Source: Dryocola clanedunensis_A
Lineage (GTDB): Bacteria > Pseudomonadota > Gammaproteobacteria > Enterobacterales > Enterobacteriaceae
DNA: 64,000 nucleotides
Assembly (NCBI GenBank): GCA_038405435.1
Contig: JBBYHZ010000001.1
Reading direction: 5' to 3' (one strand)
The translations under genes were made by a program, and so were the position numbers. Of the stretch, positions 51,796 to 60,040 are shown in pieces; position 1 is the stretch's first letter; each line of letters begins with the position of its first letter. Under the pieces are notes generated by a model. That model saw nothing but the letters and a program-made list of their open reading frames with translations. It did not search any database and was not told the origin of the DNA.

Positions 51796-52359
51796 ATGAC
51801 CCTGCGCACGGCGCTTGCGCTTACCGCCCTGCTGCTGCCTCTGATGGCCTCAGCCCACAATTTCGAAAAGAACCAGCGCGTGCCCCCGGTGGGCATTGCC
51901 GATAAAGGCGAGCTGGTGCTGGATAACGATAAAGATAAGTTTAGCTATAAAACCTGGAATAGCGCGCAGCTGCCTGGAAAAGTGCGGGTGCTGCAGCATA
52001 TTGCCGGACGCTCAAGCGCAAAAGAGAAGAACGCCGGGCTGATTGAGGCTATTAAGGCCGCCAGATTCCCGCACGATCGCTACCAGACCACGACGGTTGT
52101 TAACACCGATGACGCGATTGTGGGAACGGGTATGTTTGTGCGCAGCAGCATCGAGAGCAACAAGAAGCAGTATCCGTGGTCGCAGTTCATCGTGGACAGC
52201 AACGGCGTGGCGAAAAAGGCCTGGCAGCTGGAAGATGCCGGTTCGGCGATTGTGGTGCTGGATAAAACCGGGCGCGTTCGGTACGCCAAAGACGGCGCGC
52301 TGACGCAGGAAGAAGTGCAGCAGGTGATGAACCTGCTGCAGGAGCTGCTCAGTAAATAG
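51796..52359 (+). CDS. ytfJ: YtfJ, periplasmic thioredoxin-fold-like protein
   Basis: 187 residues with signal peptide MTLRTALALTALLLPLMASA, then QRVPPVGIADKGELVLDNDK and VRVLQHIAGRSSAKEKNAGL. It is the YtfJ family (E. coli 184), a periplasmic protein of thioredoxin-like fold but without a CXXC. Function unknown. AAGGAG site before the ATG. The end overlaps the convergent cysQ by 11 bp. Confidence 0.93.
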   Translation: MTLRTALALTALLLPLMASAHNFEKNQRVPPVGIADKGELVLDNDKDKFSYKTWNSAQLPGKVRVLQHIAGRSSAKEKNAGLIEAIKAARFPHDRYQTTTVVNTDDAIVGTGMFVRSSIESNKKQYPWSQFIVDSNGVAKKAWQLEDAGSAIVVLDKTGRVRYAKDGALTQEEVQQVMNLLQELLSK

Positions 52360-53095
52360 AAACCCGGAAGCCTGGGTTTAAGAAGGATTCACGCGGGGTA
52401 TAGTCGAGAGGCTTGCCCTGCCAGTCGTGGACATGCGCCCCGGCGGCAACCGCCACGGCGTGGCCTGCGGCGGTATCCCAGATGTTGGTTGGCCCAAAGC
52501 GCGGGTAAAGCTGCGCCTGGCCATCCGCCACCAGGCAGAACTTCAGCGAGGAGCCGATGGCGGTAGTCTGGTGTTCGCCAATCTGCTGGAGATACTCTTT
52601 CAGCTCGCTGTCGGTATCCGAGTGGGAGCGGCTTACCACGACCAGCGGCGGGCGCGCATCGCGCACCTGAATTTGATTACGTGTGCCGCACTCTTCTTTC
52701 CACGCTTTGCCTTCCGCCGCGCTGTACATAATCTTCAGTACCGGGGCGTAGACTACTCCCATCACCGCCTTGCCCTTTTCAATCAGCGCGATGTTTACCG
52801 TGAACTCTCCGTTGCGCTTAAGAAACTCTTTGGTGCCGTCCAGCGGGTCCACCAGCCAGTAGCGATCCCATTTCTGACGAATATCCCAGCCTTGCGGGTC
52901 TTCTTCGGATAACACCGGCACGTCCGGCGTCAGGGCCTGTAAGCCCTGCATAATAATAGTGTGGGCAGCGAGGTCGGCCGCGGTGACCGGCGAGTCGTCG
53001 GACTTCTGGGTAGCCTCCAGCGGCTTCTCCCCTTCGTAAACCTGCATGATGGCGGCTCCCGCCTCTCGTGCCAGCTGGCAAATTTGTTCTAACAT
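52349..53095 (-). CDS. cysQ: 3'(2'),5'-bisphosphate nucleotidase
   Basis: 248 residues (E. coli 246) of the lithium-sensitive phosphatase family. Metal-binding motif YWLVDPLDGTKEFLKRNGEF, preceded by SDDSPVTAADLAAH and VLSEEDPQGWD, and the late motif GPTNIWDTAAGHAVAVAAGA. It hydrolyses PAP, the by-product of sulfate assimilation, at the inner face of the membrane. Confidence 0.96.
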   Translation of the reverse strand: MLEQICQLAREAGAAIMQVYEGEKPLEATQKSDDSPVTAADLAAHTIIMQGLQALTPDVPVLSEEDPQGWDIRQKWDRYWLVDPLDGTKEFLKRNGEFTVNIALIEKGKAVMGVVYAPVLKIMYSAAEGKAWKEECGTRNQIQVRDARPPLVVVSRSHSDTDSELKEYLQQIGEHQTTAIGSSLKFCLVADGQAQLYPRFGPTNIWDTAAGHAVAVAAGAHVHDWQGKPLDYTPRESFLNPGFRVSIY

Positions 53096-53297
53096 TCTTC
53101 ACCTCATGTCGTTGCGACGCACGCTTCACCGCGCGATTAACCTGTTGTTTTACTTATATCTCATTGCGTCATGATGCGCTATCTGTGAAGCGATTCCGGT
53201 TTCCCCGGTCCGATTTCTGGCAGACTTCACACTTTTGTAAGCAACGGCCTGTAAATTCATTGCCTTTTGTGGCGTACCTCGAAAAAGGACCTTAATC

Positions 53298-55229
53298 ATG
53301 ATCAAGTTTAGCGTAACGATGCTTGCCACGCTGATTGCGACCAGCGTCAGCGCGGCAACCGTCGATCTGCGTATCCTCGAAACCACCGACCTGCACAGCA
53401 ATATGATGGACTTCGACTACTACAAAGATACGCCTACCGAAAAATTCGGGCTGGTGCGCACGGCAAGCCTTATCAACGCGGCCCGCAGTGAAGCAAAAAA
53501 CAGCGTGCTGGTGGATAACGGTGATTTGATTCAGGGTAGCCCACTTGGCGACTACATGGCGGCAAAGGGGTTAAAAGCCGGAGAGATCCACCCGGTTTAT
53601 AAGGCGCTGAACACGCTGGATTATGCCGTCGGCAACCTCGGAAACCATGAATTTAACTACGGGCTGGATTACCTGCACAAGGCGCTGTCCGGTGCGAAGT
53701 TCCCGTACGTAAACGCCAATATTATCGATACAAAGACCGGCAAACCGCTGTTTACCCCTTATCTCATTAAAGAGACCAGCGTGACGGATAAAGACGGCAG
53801 GCCGCAGACGCTGCGCATCGGCTATATCGGCTTCGTGCCGCCGCAGATCATGACGTGGGATAAAGCAAATCTGGAAGGCAAAGTCACGGTGCAGGACATC
53901 ACCGAAACCGCGAAGCGTTATGTTCCGCAGATGCGTAAAGAAGGGGCGGATTTAGTGGTGGTGATTGCCCACTCGGGGCTTTCCAGCGACCCGTATCACG
54001 CGATGGCCGAAAACTCCGTGTACTACTTAAGCCAGGTGCCCGGCGTAGATGCCATTCTGTTCGGCCATGCCCACGCCGTGTTCCCGGGTAAAGACTTTGC
54101 GAATATCAAAGGCGCGGACATTAAACAAGGCACGCTCAACGGCGTGCCCGCAGTGATGCCGGGGATGTGGGGCGATCATCTGGGCGTGGTGGATCTGGTG
54201 CTCAACAACGACAGCGGATCGTGGAAAGTCACCGGCAGTAAAGCCGAGGCGCGCCCGATCTATGACAACGCGGCGAAAAAATCGCTGGCACCGGAAGAGA
54301 AGGCGCTGGTGAAAGTGCTGGCCCACGACCATGACGCCACCCGTGAATTTGTCAGCAAACCCATCGGCAAATCAGCCGATAATATGTACAGCTATCTGGC
54401 GCTTGTTCAGGACGATCCTACCGTGCAGGTGGTGAACAACGCCCAGCGCGCCTACGTCGAGAAATATATTCAGGGCGACCCGGATCTCGCGAATCTGCCG
54501 GTTCTTTCCGCCGCCGCGCCGTTCAAAGTGGGCGGGCGTAAAAACGATCCCGCGAGCTTCGTCGAGGTTGAAAAGGGCCAGCTGACCTTCCGCAACGCCG
54601 CCGATTTATACCTCTATCCGAACACGCTGGTCGTGGTGAAGGCGAGCGGAAAAGAGGTGAAAGAGTGGCTGGAATGCTCCGCCGGGCAGTTCAACCAGAT
54701 TGATGTCAACAGCAGCAGGCCGCAGCCGCTCATCAATTGGGACGGCTTCCGCACCTACAACTTCGACGTTATCGACGGGGTGGACTACCAGATTGATGTC
54801 TCACAGCCTGCGCGCTACGACGGCGACTGCAAGCCTGCGAACCCGCAGTCTGAACGCATTAAAAACCTGACGTTTAAGGGCAAGCCAGTCGATCCGAACG
54901 CCACCTTCCTGGTCGCGACTAACAACTATCGCGCCTATGGCGGCACCTTCGCCGGAACGGGCGAAAAGCATATTGCCTTTGCGTCCCCGGATGAAAACCG
55001 CTCGGTGCTGGCAAACTGGATTAGCGCGCAGAAAGAGATCCACCCGGCGGCGGACAACAACTGGCGCCTGGCGCCGATTCACAGCGCGCAGCCGCTGGAT
55101 ATCCGCTTCGAAACTTCGCCGGGCGAGAAAGCCGCCGCGTTTATCAAGGAGAAGGCTCAGTATCCGATGAAAAATGTCGGCACGGACGAGATTGGCTTCT
55201 CTGTTTATCAAATTGATTTAACTAAATAA
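53298..55229 (+). CDS. cpdB: 2',3'-cyclic-nucleotide 2'-phosphodiesterase/3'-nucleotidase
   Basis: 643 residues, periplasmic, with signal peptide to VSAA. Metallophosphatase domain: DLRILETTDLHSNMMDFDYY, DNGDLIQGSPLG, VGNLGNHEFNYGLDYLHKAL and FGHAHAVFPG. The C-terminal nucleotidase domain carries NNYRAYGGTFAGTGEKHIAF. It allows use of external 2',3'-cyclic nucleotides. Divergent from cysQ. Confidence 0.96.
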   Translation: MIKFSVTMLATLIATSVSAATVDLRILETTDLHSNMMDFDYYKDTPTEKFGLVRTASLINAARSEAKNSVLVDNGDLIQGSPLGDYMAAKGLKAGEIHPVYKALNTLDYAVGNLGNHEFNYGLDYLHKALSGAKFPYVNANIIDTKTGKPLFTPYLIKETSVTDKDGRPQTLRIGYIGFVPPQIMTWDKANLEGKVTVQDITETAKRYVPQMRKEGADLVVVIAHSGLSSDPYHAMAENSVYYLSQVPGVDAILFGHAHAVFPGKDFANIKGADIKQGTLNGVPAVMPGMWGDHLGVVDLVLNNDSGSWKVTGSKAEARPIYDNAAKKSLAPEEKALVKVLAHDHDATREFVSKPIGKSADNMYSYLALVQDDPTVQVVNNAQRAYVEKYIQGDPDLANLPVLSAAAPFKVGGRKNDPASFVEVEKGQLTFRNAADLYLYPNTLVVVKASGKEVKEWLECSAGQFNQIDVNSSRPQPLINWDGFRTYNFDVIDGVDYQIDVSQPARYDGDCKPANPQSERIKNLTFKGKPVDPNATFLVATNNYRAYGGTFAGTGEKHIAFASPDENRSVLANWISAQKEIHPAADNNWRLAPIHSAQPLDIRFETSPGEKAAAFIKEKAQYPMKNVGTDEIGFSVYQIDLTK

Positions 55230-55231
55230 CC

Positions 55232-55262
55232 TGTCGGATGACGCTGCGCTTATCAGACCTAC
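55232..55262. repeat. Single REP unit after cpdB
   Basis: TGTCGGATGACGCTGCGCTT then ATCAGACCTACGG, one REP-like hairpin 3 nt past the cpdB stop. Confidence 0.6.
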
Positions 55263-55295
55263 GGCTGCATCAGGTTGATTTACCCTAGTGATGCT

Positions 55296-55688
55296 TCAGG
55301 CGTCCCGTTCGCGGGACGCCATCACCTGCGGCAAATTCCCCTCAATCCAGTCCGCCAGCGCGGCGACTTTTTCGGCCACCTCGCCACCGAGCGGCGTCAG
55401 GCTGTACTCCACGTGCGGCGGCACTACCGGGTACGATTTGCGGTTAACAAAGCCGTCCGCTTCCAGCCACTGTAGCGTTTGCGCCAGCATTTTTTCGCTC
55501 ACGCCGCCCATTTTACGGCGCAGGTCGCTGAAACGGTGCGTACCGCCCTGAAGCGCTACCAGTATCAGCACGCCCCAGCGGCTGGTGACGTGTTTCAGCA
55601 CGTCCCGCGAGGGGCATTTCTCGGCAAACAGGTTGCCGCTGCGCATCTGCTCGCTAAGCGTTGGCGCGCTTTCAACGATTTCGCTCAT
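55296..55688 (-). CDS. ytfH: YtfH, HxlR-family transcriptional regulator
   Basis: 130 residues of winged-helix HxlR/DUF24 type: CPSRDVLKHVTSRWGVLILV, RFSDLRRKMGGVSEKMLAQT and VEYSLTPLGGEVAEKVAALA. The single Cys before PSRDVL is the usual redox- or quinone-reactive residue of this family. It is divergent from qorB, whose promoter it probably controls. Confidence 0.92.
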   Translation of the reverse strand: MSEIVESAPTLSEQMRSGNLFAEKCPSRDVLKHVTSRWGVLILVALQGGTHRFSDLRRKMGGVSEKMLAQTLQWLEADGFVNRKSYPVVPPHVEYSLTPLGGEVAEKVAALADWIEGNLPQVMASRERDA

Positions 55689-55722
55689 CTTATACTTACC
55701 TTTTTGTACGTACTTACTAAAA

Positions 55723-55754
55723 GTTAGTTAGGGTGCTAGTGTGGCACAACTAAC
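55723..55754. promoter_or_regulatory. GTTAGT...ACTAAC inverted repeat at ytfH-qorB
   Basis: GTTAGT (55723) and ACTAAC (55749) form a 6-bp inverted repeat with a 20-nt spacer in the divergent promoter region. It is a plausible YtfH site. Confidence 0.4.
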
Positions 55755-55776
55755 CCAAAACAGTAAGGTGTTTACC

Positions 55777-56625
55777 ATGATTGCGATTACCGGCGTTTCC
55801 GGCCAGCTTGGCCGTCAGGTTGTAGAAGAGCTGTTGAAAAGCGTGGAGGCAAACAGCGTGGTGGCGATTGTCCGCACGCCGGCCAAAGTGAGCGACTTAG
55901 CCGGGCGCGGCGTGCAGGTTCGCGCCGCTGACTACAACGATATATCGACTATGCAACAGGCGCTGGCGGGCGTCGAAAAGCTCCTGCTGGTCTCTTCCAG
56001 CGAAGTCGGACAGCGCGCCGTTCAGCACCGCAACGTGATTGACGCCGCGAAAGCCGCAGGCGTAAAACTCATCGCCTACACCAGCCTGCTGCACGCGGAT
56101 ACCTCTCCGCTTGGCCTGGCCGAAGAGCATGTGGCAACGGAAAAAATGCTTGAAGAGTCTGGCGTTCCTTTCGTGCTGCTGCGCAACGGCTGGTACACCG
56201 AAAACTATCTTGCCAGCGTTCCGGCTGCCCTGAAGCACGGCGTGTTTATTGGCAGCGCAGGGGCAGGAAAAATTGCCTCTGCCACGCGAGCTGACTATGC
56301 GGCAGCGGCGGCAAAAGTTCTGACGCTGGATAATCAGGCCGGGAAAACCTATGAGCTGGCGGGCGATCGCGGCTGGACGCTGGCGGAGCTGGCGGAAGAA
56401 GTCAGCAGGCAGAGCGGTAAAACCGTGGTTTATCAGAACCTCAGCGAAGCGGAATTCAAAGCGGCACTGCTGGGCGCGGGTTTACCGGAAGGTTTTGCGG
56501 CAATGCTCGCAAACTCAGACATCGGCGCATCCAAAGGCGGCCTGTTCGACGATAGCCACCAGCTCAGCCAGCTGACTGGTCGCCCCACAACCTCCCTTGC
56601 GGAAAGCGTTCGCAGCACGCTGTAA
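55777..56625 (+). CDS. qorB: NAD(P)H:quinone oxidoreductase QorB
   Basis: 282 residues from ATG at 55777 (E. coli 286). NmrA-like Rossmann fold: MIAITGVSGQLGRQVVEELL, AYTSLLHADTSPLGLAEEHV and LRNGWYTENYLASVPAALKH. It reduces quinones with NADPH. It pairs with the divergent HxlR regulator YtfH, a common arrangement for quinone-responsive control. Confidence 0.95.
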   Translation: MIAITGVSGQLGRQVVEELLKSVEANSVVAIVRTPAKVSDLAGRGVQVRAADYNDISTMQQALAGVEKLLLVSSSEVGQRAVQHRNVIDAAKAAGVKLIAYTSLLHADTSPLGLAEEHVATEKMLEESGVPFVLLRNGWYTENYLASVPAALKHGVFIGSAGAGKIASATRADYAAAAAKVLTLDNQAGKTYELAGDRGWTLAELAEEVSRQSGKTVVYQNLSEAEFKAALLGAGLPEGFAAMLANSDIGASKGGLFDDSHQLSQLTGRPTTSLAESVRSTL

Positions 56626-56689
56626 TTGTTAACTATCCGTTAACGGCGGACATCCCTATACTTATGGGGTGTCCCCGCGGAGGTTTTCA

Positions 56690-57514
56690 GTGCAAGGCGT
56701 TCCCGAGCAGTTCATTGATGAGAAAGACAGCGCCCAGTTCCGGCATCTGCCGCAGCTGCCGGGCGTTGAGCTTTACCACGCCCACATCTCACGCTACGCC
56801 TTTGAACCCCACACCCACGAAGCCTTTGGCATCGGCACCGTCACCTGGGGAGCCGAGCGCTTCCGCTATCGCGGCGCACAGCACGTTGCCGCCCGGGGCT
56901 CTCTGGTGCTGATGAACCCGGACGAGCTGCATACCGGCGAAGCGGCGACGGAAGACGGCTGGCAGTACCGTATGATTTATCTTGAGCCTGAACTGCTGGA
57001 ATCCGTCACCGGCGAGCGCCGCTGGTGGTTCAGCGATGCGGTCAACCATGATCCGCTGCGTTCGCATCAGGTAGGGCAGCTGATAAACGGCCTGTGGAGC
57101 GCCGACGACTCGCTGACCCAGCAGGGCCTGCTGCTCAATCTGATTGAGGCTTTTCGGCCTTACGCGCATCACCAGTCCGCCGGGCCGCTGGAGGCCTCGC
57201 ACCGCTTCGAACGCATCCGCGAATACCTCCACGACAACTATATGCACCCGATAACGCTCGACGAACTGGCCGCCGTAGTTTCACTAAGCCCCTGGCATTT
57301 CCAGCGCCAGTTCAAAGCACACTTTCACGTCACGCCCCACCAGATGCTGATGGCTATTCGCCTGTGGTACGCAAAACAGTTTCTGACCAACGGCGTTCCC
57401 GCAGCGCAGGTTGCGGCCATGAGCGGCCTGACGGACCAGGCTCACCTGACCCGCGCTTTCGCCCAGCGTTATGGCATCACGCCCGTGCGCTACCAGAAAC
57501 AGGTTTCCCGCTAG
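56690..57514 (+). CDS. AraC-family regulator with cupin sensor domain
   Basis: 274 residues from GTG at 56690, chosen because GGAGG lies 6 nt before it; the GTG at 56669 has none. N-terminal cupin: YHAHISRYAFEPHTHEAFGI and RGSLVLMNPDELHTGEAATE. C-terminal double helix-turn-helix: LDELAAVVSLSPWHFQRQFK and AQVAAMSGLTDQAHLTRAFA. It lies between qorB and ytfF, adjacent in E. coli, and reads into ytfF with a 77-bp gap, so it likely controls that exporter (inference). Confidence 0.9.
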   Translation: MQGVPEQFIDEKDSAQFRHLPQLPGVELYHAHISRYAFEPHTHEAFGIGTVTWGAERFRYRGAQHVAARGSLVLMNPDELHTGEAATEDGWQYRMIYLEPELLESVTGERRWWFSDAVNHDPLRSHQVGQLINGLWSADDSLTQQGLLLNLIEAFRPYAHHQSAGPLEASHRFERIREYLHDNYMHPITLDELAAVVSLSPWHFQRQFKAHFHVTPHQMLMAIRLWYAKQFLTNGVPAAQVAAMSGLTDQAHLTRAFAQRYGITPVRYQKQVSR

Positions 57515-57591
57515 CTAAACCGCAATCTCATACAATACTCGCACCCGCCTCGCCCCTACACTGGCCGCAAAGAACTGACCGGAAGAGTAAA

Positions 57592-58563
57592 ATGTTAACT
57601 GGCGTGCTGTATGCCCTGATGGCCGGGCTGATGTGGGGGCTGATTTTTGTCGGCCCGATTATCGTGCCGGACTACCCGGCCGCGCTGCAGTCTACCGGGC
57701 GCTACCTTGCGCTGGGGCTGATTGCTATCCCGCTGGCATGGCTCGGGCGGCAGCGCCTGCGCCAGCTTAGCGGCAGGGACTGGTTTACCGCGCTGAAGCT
57801 CTCTACCGTCGGGAACCTGATCTATTACGTCTGCCTGGCAAGCGCGATTCAGCGCACCGGTGCGCCCATTTCTACGATGATTATTGGCACCCTGCCGGTA
57901 GTGATCCCCGTGTTTGCCAATCTGCTCTACAGCAAGCGCGACGGAAAACTGCCGTGGCGACGGCTCGCCCCGGCTCTGGTAGTCATCGCTATTGGGCTGG
58001 TGATGGTCAATACCGCCGAACTGCGCCGTGGGGAGGTTGATTTCAGCTGGTGGCGATACGCCAGCGGTATCGGTCTGGCCTTTATTTCCGTCGTCTGCTG
58101 GGCATGGTATGCGCTGCGCAACGCCCGCTGGCTGCGGGAAAATCCAGATAAAAATCCGATGATGTGGGCCACCGCGCAGGGGCTGTCCACGCTACCTTTC
58201 TCGCTGCTGGGATACGTTGCCGTCTGCCTGTTTATGGCCCGCAGCAGCGCCGATTTTGCCCTGCCGTTTGGCCCGCGCCCGGAGGTGTTCGTCACGCTGA
58301 TGCTGGCTATCGCCCTGCTCTGCTCCTGGCTGGGCAACCTGTGCTGGAACATCGCCTGCCAGCGCCTGCCGACGGTGATTGTCGGACCGCTTATCGTTTT
58401 TGAAACGCTGGCCGGGCTGGCCTATACCTTTATGCTGCGCCACAGCTGGCCCCCCCTGCTCACGCTGCTGGGCATTCTTTGTCTGGTTATCGGCGTGGTG
58501 CTGGCGGTCCTCACTAAGCCACAGAAAGTACAGATAAAAGAGGTAGCAGCCGCAGGGGAATAA
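57592..58563 (+). CDS. ytfF: YtfF, EamA-family (DMT) transporter
   Basis: 323 residues from ATG at 57592 (MLTGVLYALMAGLMWGLIFV), near E. coli YtfF (321). Ten hydrophobic segments in two EamA halves: QRTGAPISTMIIGTLPVVIP in the first and RLPTVIVGPLIVFETLAGLA in the second. Substrate unknown. The upstream AraC-type gene suggests inducible export of a small molecule. Confidence 0.93.
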   Translation: MLTGVLYALMAGLMWGLIFVGPIIVPDYPAALQSTGRYLALGLIAIPLAWLGRQRLRQLSGRDWFTALKLSTVGNLIYYVCLASAIQRTGAPISTMIIGTLPVVIPVFANLLYSKRDGKLPWRRLAPALVVIAIGLVMVNTAELRRGEVDFSWWRYASGIGLAFISVVCWAWYALRNARWLRENPDKNPMMWATAQGLSTLPFSLLGYVAVCLFMARSSADFALPFGPRPEVFVTLMLAIALLCSWLGNLCWNIACQRLPTVIVGPLIVFETLAGLAYTFMLRHSWPPLLTLLGILCLVIGVVLAVLTKPQKVQIKEVAAAGE

Positions 58564-58598
58564 CGGCGCTACCCAAAAATAGGCATAGCCTCAGCCTA

Positions 58599-58621
58599 AA
58601 GATGCATTTAATATGCATCTT
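58599..58621. promoter_or_regulatory. NsrR operator upstream of ytfE
   Basis: AAGATGCAT, spacer TTAAT, ATGCATCTT: a perfect 9-bp inverted repeat with NsrR spacing, 27 bp before the ytfE ATG. It matches the known NsrR motif of ytfE in enterobacteria and implies nitric oxide derepression. Confidence 0.92.
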
Positions 58622-58647
58622 ATATTCTACAAGATGAGGTACCGACC

Positions 58648-59310
58648 ATGGCCTTCCGCGACCAACCCCTAGGTGAACTGGCATTAACCATTCCCCGCGC
58701 CTCCGCGCTGTTCCGCAAGCTGGACCTGGATTTTTGCTGCGGTGGCAGGCAGACGCTTGAGCGTGCCGCTGCCCGTAAAGAGCTGGATCTGGCAGCCATA
58801 GAGGCCGAGCTGGCGACTCTGGCTGAAGAACCCATCGACAAGGAGTGGCGAACCGCGCCGCTGCCGGAAATCATCGACCATATTGTGGTTCGCTACCACG
58901 ACAGGCACCGCGAACAGCTGCCGGAGCTGATTCTACAGGCGACTAAGGTTGAGCGCGTGCATGCGGATAAACCGAACGTGCCGAAGGGGCTGGCGAAATA
59001 TCTCACCATGCTGCATCAGGAGCTGAGCAGCCATATGATGAAGGAAGAGCAGATCCTGTTCCCGATGATTAAACAGGGCATGGGCGCTCAGGCTAACGGT
59101 CCGATTAGCGTCATGGAAAGCGAGCATGATGAGGCGGGAGAGCTGCTGGAGGTCATCAGGCACACCACCAATAACGTTACCCCGCCGCCGGAAGCGTGCA
59201 CCACCTGGAAAGCGATGTATAACGGGATTAACGAGCTGATTGACGATCTGATGAATCACATCAGCCTCGAAAACAACGTGCTGTTCCCTCGGGCTCTGGC
59301 TGGGGAGTAG
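58648..59310 (+). CDS. ytfE: RIC iron-sulfur cluster repair protein YtfE
   Basis: 220 residues, the E. coli length. N-terminal ScdA domain with the Cys pair LDLDFCCGGRQTLERAAARK; C-terminal hemerythrin-like di-iron domain with EIIDHIVVRYHDRHREQLPE, MLHQELSSHMMKEEQILFPM, ESEHDEAGELLEVIR and DDLMNHISLENNVLFPRALA. It repairs iron-sulfur clusters after nitrosative damage. A terminator follows. Confidence 0.97.
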   Translation: MAFRDQPLGELALTIPRASALFRKLDLDFCCGGRQTLERAAARKELDLAAIEAELATLAEEPIDKEWRTAPLPEIIDHIVVRYHDRHREQLPELILQATKVERVHADKPNVPKGLAKYLTMLHQELSSHMMKEEQILFPMIKQGMGAQANGPISVMESEHDEAGELLEVIRHTTNNVTPPPEACTTWKAMYNGINELIDDLMNHISLENNVLFPRALAGE

Positions 59311-59314
59311 GCCT

Positions 59315-59352
59315 TAAAAATGGGCAATCCACACGGACTGCCCATTTTTTTT
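59315..59352. terminator. Bidirectional terminator between ytfE and TrpC-like gene
   Basis: AAAAATGGGCA, 12-nt loop, TGCCCATTTTTTTT: stem of 7 bp flanked by A and T runs, able to end both ytfE and the convergent biosynthetic operon. Confidence 0.85.
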
Positions 59353-60040
59353 AGCATTTTAGCGCCGCAATAAACGATGCGCTGTTGCCAGCAACCGTCC
59401 CTTCGAACAGCAACGCCGTCCCTACCAGCACCGCATCAAACCCTGACTCAATTGCCCTGCCTGCATCCTGCGGCTTACGCAGGGCACTGGCGCTGACCAG
59501 CAGATCCGGGTGACAGGCCCGTGCGGCGCGATAAAGATCAAGGCTGCGCCCCACCGTTCCGTCATCGGTTTCACGCTGGCGAATATCCCGGTTACAGACT
59601 GCCAGAACACAGCCCGGCGGTAACAGCCAGTCGTCCAGCTGTGCCCTGGAATCTGCTTCAATAAAGGGGGTCAGCCCAATCTCCAGTGCGGATAAGGCGA
59701 GCTGTGTCAGCTCCTGACGGCGGAGGATCTGGGCGCTCAGCAAAACGGCGCTGGCACCCGCCGCCTGGCTTTCGCCCAGCTGTGCTTTACGGGTAATAAA
59801 GTCTTTGCGCAGAACGGGCACGTCCGTCTGGCTCGCTATCCGCTCAAGCAGCGCCAGGTTTCCCTTATGCCACCTGCCGGTTGTAACCGACAGGCAAGCT
59901 GCACCTGCTGCCAGGTAATCCCGGGCGATGTTTAAAGCCTCTCTCCCCCGAAGCAAATCGCCATGCTCAGGCGACCACGGCTTGATCTCGGCGATTAACG
60001 GCGTGGCCGATGCGCGTAATGCAGGAATAAAAGTGCTCAC
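59351..60040 (-). CDS. Divergent TrpC-like indole-3-glycerol phosphate synthase homologue
   Basis: 229 residues from GTG at 60040, which overlaps the TrpD-like stop (GTGA) and has GGGAG upstream; a TTG at 60064 is less likely. TIM-barrel of the IGPS family: LIAEIKPWSPEHG (Glu18, Lys20), VLRKDFI (Lys79), FIEAD (Glu128), SASALRKP (Ser185) and GFDAVLVGTALLF (phosphate loop). The position equal to the conserved Asn180 of Sulfolobus IGPS is Cys149 by spacing (exactly 21 after the Glu). The usual N-terminal extension of about 40 residues is missing. The housekeeping trp operon enzyme would be elsewhere. It is the last gene of a putative biosynthetic operon; its substrate may differ from the canonical one. 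Confidence 0.85.
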   Translation of the reverse strand: MSTFIPALRASATPLIAEIKPWSPEHGDLLRGREALNIARDYLAAGAACLSVTTGRWHKGNLALLERIASQTDVPVLRKDFITRKAQLGESQAAGASAVLLSAQILRRQELTQLALSALEIGLTPFIEADSRAQLDDWLLPPGCVLAVCNRDIRQRETDDGTVGRSLDLYRAARACHPDLLVSASALRKPQDAGRAIESGFDAVLVGTALLFEGTVAGNSASFIAALKC

